Assembly (NCBI GenBank): GCA_013389115.1
Contig: JACADY010000011.1
Span: 1 to 64,000, forward strand
Source: Alphaproteobacteria bacterium
GTDB taxonomy: Bacteria; Pseudomonadota; Alphaproteobacteria; Micropepsales; Micropepsaceae
Length of the DNA: 64,000 nucleotides
Reading direction: 5' to 3'
A program made the position numbers and the translations under genes. Under the pieces are notes generated by a model. That model was given only the letters and a program-made list of their open reading frames with translations. It did not search any database and had not been told where the DNA came from. Positions within the stretch are counted from its first letter, which is position 1. The number at the start of each line of letters is the position of its first letter. Of this stretch, positions 45,820 through 55,574 are shown one piece after another.

Positions 45820-47283
45820 TCAGGCGCCGAGCCCGCCCATGGCCAGATACTTAATCTCAAGGAATTCCTCGATGCCGTACTTCGAGCCCTCGCGACCCAT
45901 GCCGCTTTCCTTCATGCCGCCAAAGGGCGCCACTTCGGTCGAGATGATGCCCTCATTGATGCCGACGATTCCATATTCAAGCCCCTCGGCCACCCGCCAG
46001 ACGCGGCCGAGATCGCGCGCGTAGAAATAGGCCGCGAGGCCATATTCGGTGTCATTGGCGAGCCTCACCGCGTCTTCCTCAGTGCGGAACCGAAAGAGTG
46101 TGGCGACGGGTCCAAAAATCTCTTCGCGCGCAATCCGCATCTGCGGCGTCACTTCGGTTATCACGGTCGGCGCGTAGAATGTGCCGCCCAAGGCATGGCG
46201 CTTGCCTCCCGTCACGATCTTCGCGCCCTGGCCGAGTGCTTCGGCGACAAGCTGCTCGACCTTCTCCACCGCGGCCTCGTTGATGAGGGGACCTTGCGCG
46301 ATGCCGGGCTCCAGGCCGTTGCCAACCTTCATTGCGGATGCGGCCTTGGCGAGTTTTCCGGCAAAGGCGTCGTAGACCTTTTCCTGGACGAGGAACCGGT
46401 TCGCGCACACGCAAGTCTGCCCCATGTTGCGGTACTTGGAGGCCATTGCGCCCTCGACCGCCGCATCGATATCGGCGTCCTCAAACACGATGAAGGGCGC
46501 ATTGCCGCCCAGCTCCATCGATACTTTCTTGACGGTGCCAGCGCATTGGCGGATGAGGACCTTGCCGATCTCGGTCGAGCCGGTGAAGGAGAACTTCCGC
46601 ACCAGCGGATTGCCGGTCAGTTCTGCCCCCACGCGTGAGGAATGGCGCGTGGTGATGACATTGAAGACGCCCTTTGGAATCCCGGCACGCCTTGCAAGCT
46701 CGGCCAGCGCCAGGGCGGAGAGGGGCGTCTCGCCGGCGGGCTTGATGATGATCGGGCAGCCTGCCGCCAGCGCTGGCCCTGCCTTGCGGGTGATCATAGC
46801 GTTGGGGAAGTTCCAAGGCGTCACCGCGGCGACGACACCCACCGGCTCCTTCAGAACAACGATGCGCCGGCCCCCCGCATTTTGCGGGATGACATCGCCG
46901 TAAATGCGCTTTCCCTCTTCGGCGAACCATTCGATGAAGGAGGCGCCATAGGCGACCTCCCCCCGGCTTTCGGCAAGCGGCTTACCCTGCTCGGCCGTCA
47001 TGATAACCGCCAAATCCTCTTGATTGGCCATCATGAGGTCGAACCATTTGCGCATCAGGCCTGCGCGATCCTTTGCCGTTCGGGCACGCCAGGGGCCCCA
47101 GGCCGCGCTCGCTGCCATGATTGCGCGACGGGTTTCTTCCTCCAACAGGTCTGGAACCTCCGCCAGAACCTCTCGCGTTGCAGGATTGGTGACGGCGAAG
47201 GTGGCGCCGCTGTCCGCGCCCGTCCATTCACCGTCGATGTAGCACTTCGACACCAGGAGCGTGGGGTCTTTGAGGGGGTGCAT
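45820..47283 (-). CDS. gabD: NAD(P)-dependent succinate-semialdehyde dehydrogenase, 487 aa
   Basis: An aldehyde dehydrogenase with TPWNFPNAMITRKAGPALAAGC, FTGSTEIGKVLI, MELGGNAPFIVF and the catalytic cysteine in GQTCVCANR, plus EEIFGPVATLFRF. The GabD pattern (CVCANRFLVQ) fits succinate-semialdehyde dehydrogenase. The start at 47283 follows GGAGG; the 644-aa track ORF is too long. It completes the GABA shunt with gabT and feeds succinate into the TCA cycle. Confidence 0.93.
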   Translation of the reverse strand: MHPLKDPTLLVSKCYIDGEWTGADSGATFAVTNPATREVLAEVPDLLEEETRRAIMAASAAWGPWRARTAKDRAGLMRKWFDLMMANQEDLAVIMTAEQGKPLAESRGEVAYGASFIEWFAEEGKRIYGDVIPQNAGGRRIVVLKEPVGVVAAVTPWNFPNAMITRKAGPALAAGCPIIIKPAGETPLSALALAELARRAGIPKGVFNVITTRHSSRVGAELTGNPLVRKFSFTGSTEIGKVLIRQCAGTVKKVSMELGGNAPFIVFEDADIDAAVEGAMASKYRNMGQTCVCANRFLVQEKVYDAFAGKLAKAASAMKVGNGLEPGIAQGPLINEAAVEKVEQLVAEALGQGAKIVTGGKRHALGGTFYAPTVITEVTPQMRIAREEIFGPVATLFRFRTEEDAVRLANDTEYGLAAYFYARDLGRVWRVAEGLEYGIVGINEGIISTEVAPFGGMKESGMGREGSKYGIEEFLEIKYLAMGGLGA

Positions 47284-47401
47284 GGGTCCGGCCTCCATCG
47301 TTGCCAAAGACTTTATTGTGATCGTTATACGCTTCACAGCCATTCGGGGACACCCCCGCACCGCCAAGTGCGGCAATCGCGCTTGATCGCGGAAGGGCTC
47401 G

Positions 47402-48178
47402 ATGCTTAGGGTCAGGCGACGCCTCGCCACGCCCACAAACGGAACCCCACCCTTGCTCGAACTTCTTGCCAGCCCTGAAGCCTGGGCCAGCCTCTTGACG
47501 CTCACGGCCCTTGAGATCGTCCTTGGCATCGACAACGTCATCTTCCTGTCGATCGTGGCAAGCCGCCTTCCCGCGCACCAGCAGCGCCAAGCGCGCCAGA
47601 TCGGGCTTGCGCTCGCGCTTCTCATGCGGATCGGCCTGCTCCTCTCGATCGCATGGATTGCAAGCCTTGAGGAACCGGTCTTCGAGGTCTTCGACCATGA
47701 CGTCTCCTGGCGCGATATCATCCTCATCGGCGGAGGGCTGTTCCTTTTGACCAAAGGGACGCGCGAAATTCACGACATGATGGAAGGCGAGCACGGCGAC
47801 GGGCAGAGCCGCCCCACCATCGGATTTGCCTCCGCCATCACGCAGATCGTGATGCTCGACATCGTGTTTTCGCTCGATTCCGTCATTACCGCCGTCGGCA
47901 TGGCCGAACAGATTGAGATCATGGTCGCCGCCGTTGTCATCGCCGTCATCGTGATGCTGGTCGCCTCCGAGCCCGTCAGCGCCTTTGTCAATCAGCACCC
48001 GACCGTCAAGATGCTGGCGCTGGCGTTCCTGCTGCTCGTCGGCGTCGCGCTTATCGCGGATGGCATTCATTTCCATATCCCGCGCGGGTATATCTACTTT
48101 GCCATCGCCTTCTCGGCGGGCGTCGAAGCCCTCAACCTCATCGCCGCGCGCAGGCGAACCAAAGGCAAACCCCATTGA
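47402..48178 (+). CDS. TerC-family integral membrane protein, 258 aa
   Basis: Seven or so membrane helices with the TerC signatures EIVLGIDNVIFLSIV and MLDIVFSLDSVITAVGM, whose acidic residues may bind a metal ion. TerC/Alx/YkoY proteins export manganese or help metallate secreted proteins. GGAAGG precedes the ATG. Its stop overlaps the ExoD gene start (TGATG), so both are coupled. Confidence 0.9.
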   Translation: MLRVRRRLATPTNGTPPLLELLASPEAWASLLTLTALEIVLGIDNVIFLSIVASRLPAHQQRQARQIGLALALLMRIGLLLSIAWIASLEEPVFEVFDHDVSWRDIILIGGGLFLLTKGTREIHDMMEGEHGDGQSRPTIGFASAITQIVMLDIVFSLDSVITAVGMAEQIEIMVAAVVIAVIVMLVASEPVSAFVNQHPTVKMLALAFLLLVGVALIADGIHFHIPRGYIYFAIAFSAGVEALNLIAARRRTKGKPH

Positions 48179-48873
48179 TGGCCGAGGAAGATCAAAGCCT
48201 CGAAGTGGCCGAAGGCTCGGGCAAGGCGGACGATGACCATCGCTCGACCTCGCAGATCCTGCTCGCGCTCGTCCAGGATCACGGCCATGAGCGCATTTCG
48301 GTGCGGGACCTCCTTGAGGGACTTGGCGAACGCGGCTTCGGCTTTGCGTTCCTCATGTTTGCGATACCCGCCGCCATGCCAGGGCCGCCCGGCTTTGGCT
48401 CACTCTTCGGCATTCCGCTGATGATGTTCGCCGGGCAGATGGTCATGCGGATGCCCTCGCCCTGGCTGCCGGCCTTCATCGCCGATCGCAGTTTCGCGCG
48501 CAGCGACCTTGAAAAGATCGTCAGGATGGCCCTGCCCTACATGCAATGGGTGGAGCGCCTGTGCAAACCGCGCCTCGACTTTGCCGTGCTGGGCGTGGGG
48601 GAAGTGCTGCTCGGCCTGCTCGTCTTCATCCTTGCCTTTGTGCTGTTTCTGCCAGGCCCGGGGACGAATTTCCTGCCCGGCATTTCCATTTTGTTCCTTT
48701 CCATCGCCCTTATCGAGCGCGACGGCCTTCTGGTGCTGCTGGGGACCGTGTTCTCTTTCGCCATGCTCGTGCTTGCGGTATGGGGCGTATGGCTTTTCAT
48801 CGTCGAGATCATTCCCTTTGCCTGGATGTGGATCCTTTGGTTCTGGGATGGGATCGTCGGTCTCTTTGGATAG
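48178..48873 (+). CDS. ExoD-family membrane protein, 231 aa
   Basis: The ATG at 48178 overlaps the TerC stop. N-terminal cytosolic part (TSQILLALVQDHGHERISVRDLLEGLGERGFGF), then FLMFAIPAAMPGPPGFGSLFGIPLMM and further helices are the family hallmark of ExoD, named for exopolysaccharide synthesis and alkali tolerance in Sinorhizobium. The biochemical role is unknown. Confidence 0.88.
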   Translation: MAEEDQSLEVAEGSGKADDDHRSTSQILLALVQDHGHERISVRDLLEGLGERGFGFAFLMFAIPAAMPGPPGFGSLFGIPLMMFAGQMVMRMPSPWLPAFIADRSFARSDLEKIVRMALPYMQWVERLCKPRLDFAVLGVGEVLLGLLVFILAFVLFLPGPGTNFLPGISILFLSIALIERDGLLVLLGTVFSFAMLVLAVWGVWLFIVEIIPFAWMWILWFWDGIVGLFG

Positions 48874-48938
48874 GAACGGACACTCGTTCTGGTTGATTTG
48901 CATTCAGCGGCGTAATGCAGCACCTTCGCCTCGCTGGA

Positions 48939-49052
48939 AGGTATCGGTATGTAAACTTCCCCTGTGGCACAGGGTTCGTTGGCACCCGGGGTGCAAGACT
49001 TCCCAGCGGCCGGCTTCCGCCGCTGTGCCAGTGCGAGACAGGCCTTAAGGCC
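48939..49052 (+). ncRNA. Structured leader candidate upstream of TSUP gene
   Basis: Several complementary segments are packed before the next gene: GGAAG/CTTCC (48939-48959), GGCACAG/CTGTGCC (48966-48972 with 49023-49029), enclosing GCACC/GGTGC (48982-48994) and AGCGGC/GCCGCT (49005-49024), then the palindrome GGCCTTAAGGCC (49041-49052). Together these allow a multi-branched fold. No known riboswitch consensus is met convincingly. It could be a leader or a small RNA. Confidence 0.4.
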
Positions 49053-49099
49053 GCCGCGCTTTCCAAGGGAGCCTTTTCTGTAATCGTGGGTGAGGGTCG

Positions 49100-49849
49100 A
49101 TGGACGATTTCTACTTTTTCGCCCTGGTCGGCTTTGGCGCGCAGCTTATCGATGGAGCCCTTGGCATGGGCTTTGGGATCATTTCATCGACCGTCCTGCT
49201 TGCCAGCGGCGTCCCTCCGGCGGTCGTCACTGCCAGTACGCATTCCGCCAAATCGTTTACCAACGCCGCGGCCGGCATGTCCCATTATCTCGCCAAAAAC
49301 GTCGACTTCGCGCTGTTCCTGCGGCTGACCCTGACTGGGGTTGCGGGCGGCATCGCGGGGGTGTTCGTCGTCTCATATGTGCACGCCGATGTCCTGCGCC
49401 CGATCATTGCCGTCTATCTCTTCTTGATGGGCGCCTACATCATCTGGCGCGCCTTCAGGTCCGATGCGTCTGCGACCGACTACTCCATGAGTGCGGCTGC
49501 GCCTGCCGGGCTCATCGCGGGATTCCTCGATTCAGTGGGCGGTGGCGGCTGGGGGCCGGTGGCGACTTCGACCCTTGTCGGACGCGGCGGCGCGCCGCGC
49601 TATGTCATCGGCACGGTGACCTTGGCGGAGTTTTTCGTCAGCATCGTCGTCGTCGCCATTCTCCTCCTGCAAGGCAAGGCGGGCGACATCGATGTCATGG
49701 GCGGTCTTGTGCTGGGCGGGCTCGTGGCGGCGCCCCTTGCGGGCTGGTCGATCCGATTCCTTCCCGCGCGCGGCCTCATGGCCGGCGTCGGCGTTCTCGT
49801 GATTGCGATATCCAGCCTGATGCTGATCCGTCTGCTCGGCTTTGTGTGA
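49100..49849 (+). CDS. TSUP-family (TauE/SafE) membrane transporter, 249 aa
   Basis: Hydrophobic protein with two TSUP half-repeats, each with the typical short motif: GFGAQLIDGALGMGFGIISSTVLL and AGFLDSVGGGGWGPVATSTLVG. The family exports sulfite, sulfoacetate or other sulfur/organic anions. ATG at 49100; the leader upstream may be structured (see ncRNA). The substrate is unknown. Confidence 0.9.
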   Translation: MDDFYFFALVGFGAQLIDGALGMGFGIISSTVLLASGVPPAVVTASTHSAKSFTNAAAGMSHYLAKNVDFALFLRLTLTGVAGGIAGVFVVSYVHADVLRPIIAVYLFLMGAYIIWRAFRSDASATDYSMSAAAPAGLIAGFLDSVGGGGWGPVATSTLVGRGGAPRYVIGTVTLAEFFVSIVVVAILLLQGKAGDIDVMGGLVLGGLVAAPLAGWSIRFLPARGLMAGVGVLVIAISSLMLIRLLGFV

Positions 49850-49866
49850 TCACGTTCCTCATCCAA

Positions 49867-50937
49867 TCAGGAACATTCGCACGACTCGCGCGGGATGACG
49901 CCCGCCGCCACACGCTCCCGTGCGATCGCGTCGGCAATGACGTTTGGGGGTAGGCCTTCCCTGTCGGCGCGAACGAAAATTTCCATCAGCGTTTGCCCTA
50001 TCGCGAGTACCCGCGCCTCGATCTCACTATCCGACCAGGCGAAGATCTGACCGGCGACGCGAATGATGCCGCCCCCGTTGATCACGTAGTCGGGCGCATA
50101 AAGCACGCCCTTCTCCTTCAACATCACGCCATGGCGATCCTCCGCCAGCTGATTGTTCGCACCGCCAGCGATCACCTTCGCTCTCAAAGTCGCGATCGAG
50201 GCGTCGTTGAGGGTCGCGCCGAGGGCACACGGGCTCACCACATCGCACTCAGCACCAAGGATTTCAGTGGGCGCGACGGCACGGGCATCGAACTCTTCCT
50301 CGGCCAGCTTAACGCGCGCCGACGCCACATCCGAGACGACGAGCCTTGCGCCCGCCTTGGCGAGATGACGGCAGAGATCATAGCCGACGGCACCCAGACC
50401 CTGAACGGCGACGCGCACGCCCTTGAGATCATCCGTGTGCAGACGATGCCGCACGGCGGCCTTCAACCCCTCGAACACACCAAGCGCTGTGAGCGGGCCT
50501 GAATCTCCGCCAGTCTTGCCGGCCTGCGTATAGCCGGCCACATATTTCGTCGTGCGGGCGATCACCGGCATATCGGCCGGCGTCATGCCCACGTCCATGG
50601 CCGTGATGTAACGCCCGCCCAGTCCCTCGACGGCTCGCCCATAGGCGGAAAGAAGGGCTTCCGTCTTGGCCGTCGCGGGATCGGCAATGATCACGGCCTT
50701 GCCGCCACCCAATGGCAGGCGTGCCATCGCGCTCTTGTAGGTCATGCCGCGCGACAGGCGCAAAGCATCCGTCAATGCCACCGACGAGTTTGAATAGGGC
50801 ACCATGCGTGTGCCGCCGCAGGCGGGTCCGAGGTTCGAATTGTGGACCGCGATGATGGCCTTCAACCCCGCCTTCTCGTCGCGAACGAATAGGATTTCCT
50901 CATGCGCGTCAAAGTCGGGCATTTCGAACACAGACAT
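49867..50937 (-). CDS. Glu/Leu/Phe/Val dehydrogenase (leucine-dehydrogenase-like), 356 aa
   Basis: Oxidative deamination of a branched or aromatic amino acid with NAD. It shows ACGGTRMVPY, LPLGGGKAVIIADP (catalytic lysine), MDVGMTPADM, and the dinucleotide-binding VAVQGLGAVGYDL. Start at 50937 (AGAGGAAAG upstream). Length fits leucine dehydrogenase rather than glutamate dehydrogenase. Located 22 bp downstream of the indolepyruvate oxidoreductase gene, so a single amino-acid-degradation operon is likely. Confidence 0.9.
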   Translation of the reverse strand: MSVFEMPDFDAHEEILFVRDEKAGLKAIIAVHNSNLGPACGGTRMVPYSNSSVALTDALRLSRGMTYKSAMARLPLGGGKAVIIADPATAKTEALLSAYGRAVEGLGGRYITAMDVGMTPADMPVIARTTKYVAGYTQAGKTGGDSGPLTALGVFEGLKAAVRHRLHTDDLKGVRVAVQGLGAVGYDLCRHLAKAGARLVVSDVASARVKLAEEEFDARAVAPTEILGAECDVVSPCALGATLNDASIATLRAKVIAGGANNQLAEDRHGVMLKEKGVLYAPDYVINGGGIIRVAGQIFAWSDSEIEARVLAIGQTLMEIFVRADREGLPPNVIADAIARERVAAGVIPRESCECS

Positions 50938-50959
50938 CGGCACTTTCCTCTTTGTCGGG

Positions 50960-53900
50960 TTACTCAGCGGCGATCCGCTCTGGCGGGGTGGCGAAGGCGG
51001 CTTTGAGCGCCGTCTCATTCTCTTTCATCTTTTTGTAGTTGGCCAGTTTCACATGGCCAAAGCCCTTGACCTCCTGCGCGGCCGAAGCCAGGCGCACGGC
51101 GTGAGCGTGGTTTTCCGGCTTCAGATTCGCCGCGATGTCGCGCAGCAGTGCCTCATAATCCTCAATCATTTGGCGCTCGAGCCGGCGTTCCTGTGTGTAG
51201 CCAAAAATGTCGAGGGGGGTGCCGCGCAGCCTCTTCAGGCTTGCAAGGAGATGAAAGCCCCATTTCATCCAGGGCCCGAACGCAACTTTCTTAGGAATGC
51301 CCGTGTCGGGATCCGCCTGCGCCAACACCGGCGGGGCGAGGTGATACTTGATCTTGAAGTTGCCGGCGAAGTTCTCGGCGATTTTGCGCTCGAAGCTACC
51401 GTCCGTGTAAAGCCGTGCGACCTCATATTCGTCCTTGTAGGCCATCAGCTTGAAAAGCGATTTTGCGGCGGCCTCGGCGAGGCCGGTTCGGCCCGGAACC
51501 CGCTGCTCTTCCGCCTTGCGCAGATGCGCGATGAGCGTTTCAAACTTCTGCGCGTAGGCCCTGTTCTGATAGGCCGCGAGGAAATCGCTGCGCCTCGCGA
51601 TGAGTTCAGCGAGCGACCTGGCAAAGGGCCGCATCACGTCGGCCTCCAGCCCGGCAAGACGGCGCGCCGCCATTTCGTCATGCGCGGCAAGGCGGCCAAG
51701 GGCGAAGGCGCGCTTGTTCTTTTTTACCTCGGCCCCATTCAACTCAATCGCGCGCAATATCGCCTCGGAAGAGATGGGGATGAGGCCCTGCTGATAGGCA
51801 AAACCAGTCAACAGCATGTTGGCGTAGATCTGATCGCCAAGCAGGCGCACGGCCAGCTCATCCGCGTCCACGCTTGCGCAGGATTTGGACGCCTTGCGCA
51901 GGCGCGCGATCATGCCCGCGACGTCATAGGCAATGGCGGCATCGCGAATGAAGCCCGCGGTGGGCACAAGCGCGCCATTGACGACAGCGCGCGTGCGCTG
52001 AAGGTGCGCTGTGTCGATGGTCTCGGGCTTTGCCGCGACGACCATGTCACAGGCAAGAATGAGATCGGCGCCAAGGCTCGTCACCCGCGGCCCATGAATG
52101 CGGCCCTTGCTTGGCGCGATGCGGACATAGGACGTCACGCCGCCGCCCTTTTGCGCAAGGCCCATCATATCGAGCACGGTCGCCGAGCTTCCCTCTATAT
52201 GAGCCGCCGTGCCCAGAATGGCGCCGATCGAAGTCACGCCCGTGCCGCCGATGCCGGTAATGACGATGTTATAGCCATCACCCGCAAGCGCCGGGAGCGC
52301 CGGTTCCGGCACGTCGATGGGGGATTCGCCGCCATTCGTCGCACGGCTCCTCAGCCGCACATCTCCCTCGATCGTCACGAAGGATGGGCAAAAGCCGTTG
52401 ATGCAGGAATAGTCCTTGTTGCACGAGCTCTGATTGATCTCACGCTTGCGGCCGAATTCCGTCTCGAGCGGCTCGACCGACAGACAATTGGATTTCACCG
52501 AGCAATCGCCACAGCCCTCGCAGACGAGGTCGTTGATGAAAACGCGCTTCGGCGGATCGATCATCAGGCCGCGCTTGCGGCGGCGGCGCTTTTCAGCGGC
52601 GCAAGTCTGATCATAGATGATGACGGTGACGCCGTCATGCTCACGCAGCTCGCGCTGGATGGCATCCAGCCGGTCGCGGTGCTCAACCTTGGTGCCGTGC
52701 GGGAAAAACTGTGCGCCGGGATATTTGTCGGGATCATCGGAGACGACGACGAGCTTTGCCACGCCTTCCGCCGCGATTTGCCGAGCCAGCACATCGACCG
52801 GCAATTCGCCGTCCACGTGCTGGCCGCCCGTCATCGCGACCGCGTCGTTATAAAGGAGCTTGTAGGTAATATTCACCTTTGCCGCGACGGCCTGGCGGAT
52901 GGCGAGCAGACCGGAATGGAAATAGGTGCCATCGCCGAGATTGGCGAAGATATGCCGTTCATCCGTGAACGGAGCGGTGCCGATCCATGGCACACCCTCG
53001 CCGCCCATCTGGGTGAACAGATCGGTGCGGCGATCCATGCGCGTCACCATGTAGTGACAGCCAATGCCGGCAAGCGCGCGGGAGCCTTCCGGCACCTTGG
53101 TCGAGGTGTTGTGCGGGCAGCCCGAGCAGTAATACGGCTGGCGCTCATGAATGATCGAAAGGCCCTGGGTCTCGCGGTTCTTGGCCTCGATGAGGGCCAG
53201 ATGCGCTGCCATTTGCGGGCTCCATTGCTCGCGCGGGAAGAAGCGCGAGAGGGCCTTGGCGATCATCGAAGGCGTCAAATCGAGGATCGAGCGCAGCAGC
53301 GGTCTGCCTTCATGGTCGAACTTGCCCTCGACGCGCGGCCGGCCGCTATCGGGCATGTCGTAGATGGCGCTGCGCACCTGGGTTTCGACGAAGTCGCGCT
53401 TTTCCTCGATGACGAGGATCGTCTCCAGTCCTTCGGCGAAACGGCGCACGGGCTCATAGTCGAGCGGCCAGGGCATGCCCACCTTCAACACGCGCAGGCC
53501 AAGTCGCGCAATCTCATGATTGTCGAGCCCGAGATCGATGAGCGCCTGGCGGAAATCCGCATAGGCCTTGCCAGTCGTGACGATGCCGACACGGGCATTG
53601 GGGCTGTCGAGCACCACGCGGTTGAGCACGTTCTCGCGGCTGAAGGCGCGCACGGCCGGCACGCGGAATTCGCGCAGGCGCCGTTCCTGATCCTGCGGGG
53701 TATCACCAAGACGTATGCCGAAGCCTCCCTGCGGCATCTGCACATCGCGCGGCGTGCGGATCTGAAGCCGGTCAGGCGCGACATCGACCGTTGCAGAGGC
53801 ATCCATCGTCTCGGCAAGCGCGATCATCGACACCCAGACGCCGGCATAGCGCGACAGCGCCCAGCCGATGAGGCCATAGTCGAGGACTTCCTGGATGCCG

Positions 53901-54421
53901 CTTGGCGAGAGGATCGGGATTTCCCAATCCATGAAGGCAAACTCGCTTTGGCTGGGGAGGGTCGATGACTTGCAGGCGTGATCATCGCCCGCGATCGCAA
54001 GGACGCCGCCCTTGCCCCAGGTGCCCGCCGCATTGGCATGACGGAACGCGTCGCCCGAGCGGTCGACGCCAGGGGCCTTGCCGTACCACATGCCAAAGAC
54101 GCCGTCGAAGCGGGCGCCGGGATAGAGGTTGACCTGCTGCGTGCCCCATACGGCCGTTACCGCAAGGTCTTCATTCACGCCGGGCTGAAACTTGAGGTCA
54201 TGCGCATCGAGAAAGTGCTTCGCCCGCCAAAGCTGCTGGTCAAGCCCGCCCAAGGGCGAGCCGCGATAGCCAGAGATGAAACCCGCCGTGTTGAGCCCCG
54301 CGGCGCGGTCGAGCCGCTTTTGCATCATGGGCAGGCGCACCAGCGCCTGAATTCCGGTGAGAAAGACGCGGCCGCGCTCGACCGCATATTTGTCATCAAG
54401 TGTCAGCGGATGAATCGTCAT
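50960..54421 (-). CDS. Indolepyruvate:ferredoxin oxidoreductase (fused alpha-beta type), 1153 aa
   Basis: Oxidative decarboxylation of aryl or branched 2-oxo acids to acyl-CoA. N-terminal pyrimidine/PP part (GFISGYRGSPLGGLDQQLW), ThDP site GDGTYFHSGLLAIRQAVA, a ferredoxin-like cluster CEGCGDCSVKSNC with nearby NKDYSCINGFCPSF, and a C-terminal gamma-type NIVITGIGGTGVTSIGAIL. The large fused form is the aerobic alphaproteobacterial type. It works with the amino-acid dehydrogenase downstream, and phenylalanine hydroxylase is divergent upstream. Confidence 0.93.
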   Translation of the reverse strand: MTIHPLTLDDKYAVERGRVFLTGIQALVRLPMMQKRLDRAAGLNTAGFISGYRGSPLGGLDQQLWRAKHFLDAHDLKFQPGVNEDLAVTAVWGTQQVNLYPGARFDGVFGMWYGKAPGVDRSGDAFRHANAAGTWGKGGVLAIAGDDHACKSSTLPSQSEFAFMDWEIPILSPSGIQEVLDYGLIGWALSRYAGVWVSMIALAETMDASATVDVAPDRLQIRTPRDVQMPQGGFGIRLGDTPQDQERRLREFRVPAVRAFSRENVLNRVVLDSPNARVGIVTTGKAYADFRQALIDLGLDNHEIARLGLRVLKVGMPWPLDYEPVRRFAEGLETILVIEEKRDFVETQVRSAIYDMPDSGRPRVEGKFDHEGRPLLRSILDLTPSMIAKALSRFFPREQWSPQMAAHLALIEAKNRETQGLSIIHERQPYYCSGCPHNTSTKVPEGSRALAGIGCHYMVTRMDRRTDLFTQMGGEGVPWIGTAPFTDERHIFANLGDGTYFHSGLLAIRQAVAAKVNITYKLLYNDAVAMTGGQHVDGELPVDVLARQIAAEGVAKLVVVSDDPDKYPGAQFFPHGTKVEHRDRLDAIQRELREHDGVTVIIYDQTCAAEKRRRRKRGLMIDPPKRVFINDLVCEGCGDCSVKSNCLSVEPLETEFGRKREINQSSCNKDYSCINGFCPSFVTIEGDVRLRSRATNGGESPIDVPEPALPALAGDGYNIVITGIGGTGVTSIGAILGTAAHIEGSSATVLDMMGLAQKGGGVTSYVRIAPSKGRIHGPRVTSLGADLILACDMVVAAKPETIDTAHLQRTRAVVNGALVPTAGFIRDAAIAYDVAGMIARLRKASKSCASVDADELAVRLLGDQIYANMLLTGFAYQQGLIPISSEAILRAIELNGAEVKKNKRAFALGRLAAHDEMAARRLAGLEADVMRPFARSLAELIARRSDFLAAYQNRAYAQKFETLIAHLRKAEEQRVPGRTGLAEAAAKSLFKLMAYKDEYEVARLYTDGSFERKIAENFAGNFKIKYHLAPPVLAQADPDTGIPKKVAFGPWMKWGFHLLASLKRLRGTPLDIFGYTQERRLERQMIEDYEALLRDIAANLKPENHAHAVRLASAAQEVKGFGHVKLANYKKMKENETALKAAFATPPERIAAE

Positions 54422-54656
54422 CTGCGACCTTTCTCCCCCTTGTCAAATCGACTTTGTCCTCCACTCAAACCATACGCAGGAACGATGCTCATGGGTTTGC
54501 GTTTTCACGCCTCCCATCGACATGAAAGAATAGAAGCAGCGCAGCAAATTGACAGATTATTCGCTTGAGCGGGTGAGGCTTTACTTGGGGCTTTAGCGGG
54601 GGTCTCATTGCGCAAGAAGCGGCGATTTCATTCGCTTCACCCTTGGAGGCAAGGCC

Positions 54657-55523
54657 ATGCCGGGTCTCGAACACTATGCCCGCACCCACCCCGCCATTCG
54701 CGCGGATTTCACCATTGACCAGGGTTGGGACAACTATCCCGCGGAAGCCCACGACACCTGGCGCCGGCTCTATGCCCGCATGGAAACGATCCTGCCAGGG
54801 CGCGCCGCCCCAGCGTTTCTCGAGGGGTTGAAGCGGCTCGATATCGGGCATGAGAAAATTCCGCATTTCGAGCGCCTTTCAGACGGGCTCGAAGCGCTTA
54901 CAGGCTGGCGGATCGTCGCGGTTCCAGGCCTCGTGCCGGATGAAAAGTTCTTCGATCACCTGGCCAACCGGCGCTTTCCGGCCAGCAACTTCATCAGGCG
55001 GCCGGAGCAGCTCGACTATATCGAGGAGCCCGACATCTTCCACGACATCTTCGGGCACGTCCCCATGCTGGCCCATCCGGTCTTCGCCGATTACATGCAG
55101 GCCTATGGCCAGGGTGGCTTGCGGGCCGAGGGGCTTGGCGTGCTGCCCAATCTTGCCCGGCTCTACTGGTATACGGTCGAGTTCGGCCTCATCGCCCATG
55201 AGGGCCGCCTTGAATTCTATGGCTCCGGCATCGCCTCTTCGTCGGCCGAGAGCGTCTATTGCCTCGCCAGCCCCTCGCCCAACAGGATCGCCTTCGACCT
55301 CGAGCGGGTGATGCGCACCCGCTATCGGATCGATGATTTACAGGAGACCTATTTAGTCATCGATTCCTTCGAATCCCTTTTCGCGGCGACCTACCAGGAC
55401 TTCGCGGCGCTCTATGAACGCCTGCGGACCGGCCCCACCTATGAGCCGGGCACCGTGCTTGCGCAAGACCGCGTGCATTGGCGCGGCGATCGCAGCTATA
55501 AGCCCCATAGCCACGCGGTTTAG
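54657..55523 (+). CDS. phhA: Phenylalanine 4-monooxygenase, 288 aa
   Basis: Non-heme-iron, pterin-dependent hydroxylase converting phenylalanine to tyrosine. The iron ligands are in EPDIFHDIFGHVPML (two His) with YWYTVEFGLI (Glu), and the motifs YPAEAHDTWRRLY and RRPEQLDYIEEPDI are standard. Length equals the bacterial family. It is divergent from the indolepyruvate oxidoreductase operon; the 235-bp gap should hold both promoters, but no clear operator was seen. Confidence 0.95.
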   Translation: MPGLEHYARTHPAIRADFTIDQGWDNYPAEAHDTWRRLYARMETILPGRAAPAFLEGLKRLDIGHEKIPHFERLSDGLEALTGWRIVAVPGLVPDEKFFDHLANRRFPASNFIRRPEQLDYIEEPDIFHDIFGHVPMLAHPVFADYMQAYGQGGLRAEGLGVLPNLARLYWYTVEFGLIAHEGRLEFYGSGIASSSAESVYCLASPSPNRIAFDLERVMRTRYRIDDLQETYLVIDSFESLFAATYQDFAALYERLRTGPTYEPGTVLAQDRVHWRGDRSYKPHSHAV

Positions 55524-55574
55524 AGCGGCGTGCCTTCAATCAGAATCGTCACGCAGCTCACTCGTCTCATTGTC

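Noticed and set aside
48939-49052. Cobalamin riboswitch
   Set aside because: GGGTGCAAG resembles part of the consensus, but the expected GCCACTG and B12-box order is missing.
50804-53968. 1054-aa + ORF
   Set aside because: Antisense of the indolepyruvate oxidoreductase and amino-acid dehydrogenase genes, whose cofactor motifs are clear on the minus strand.
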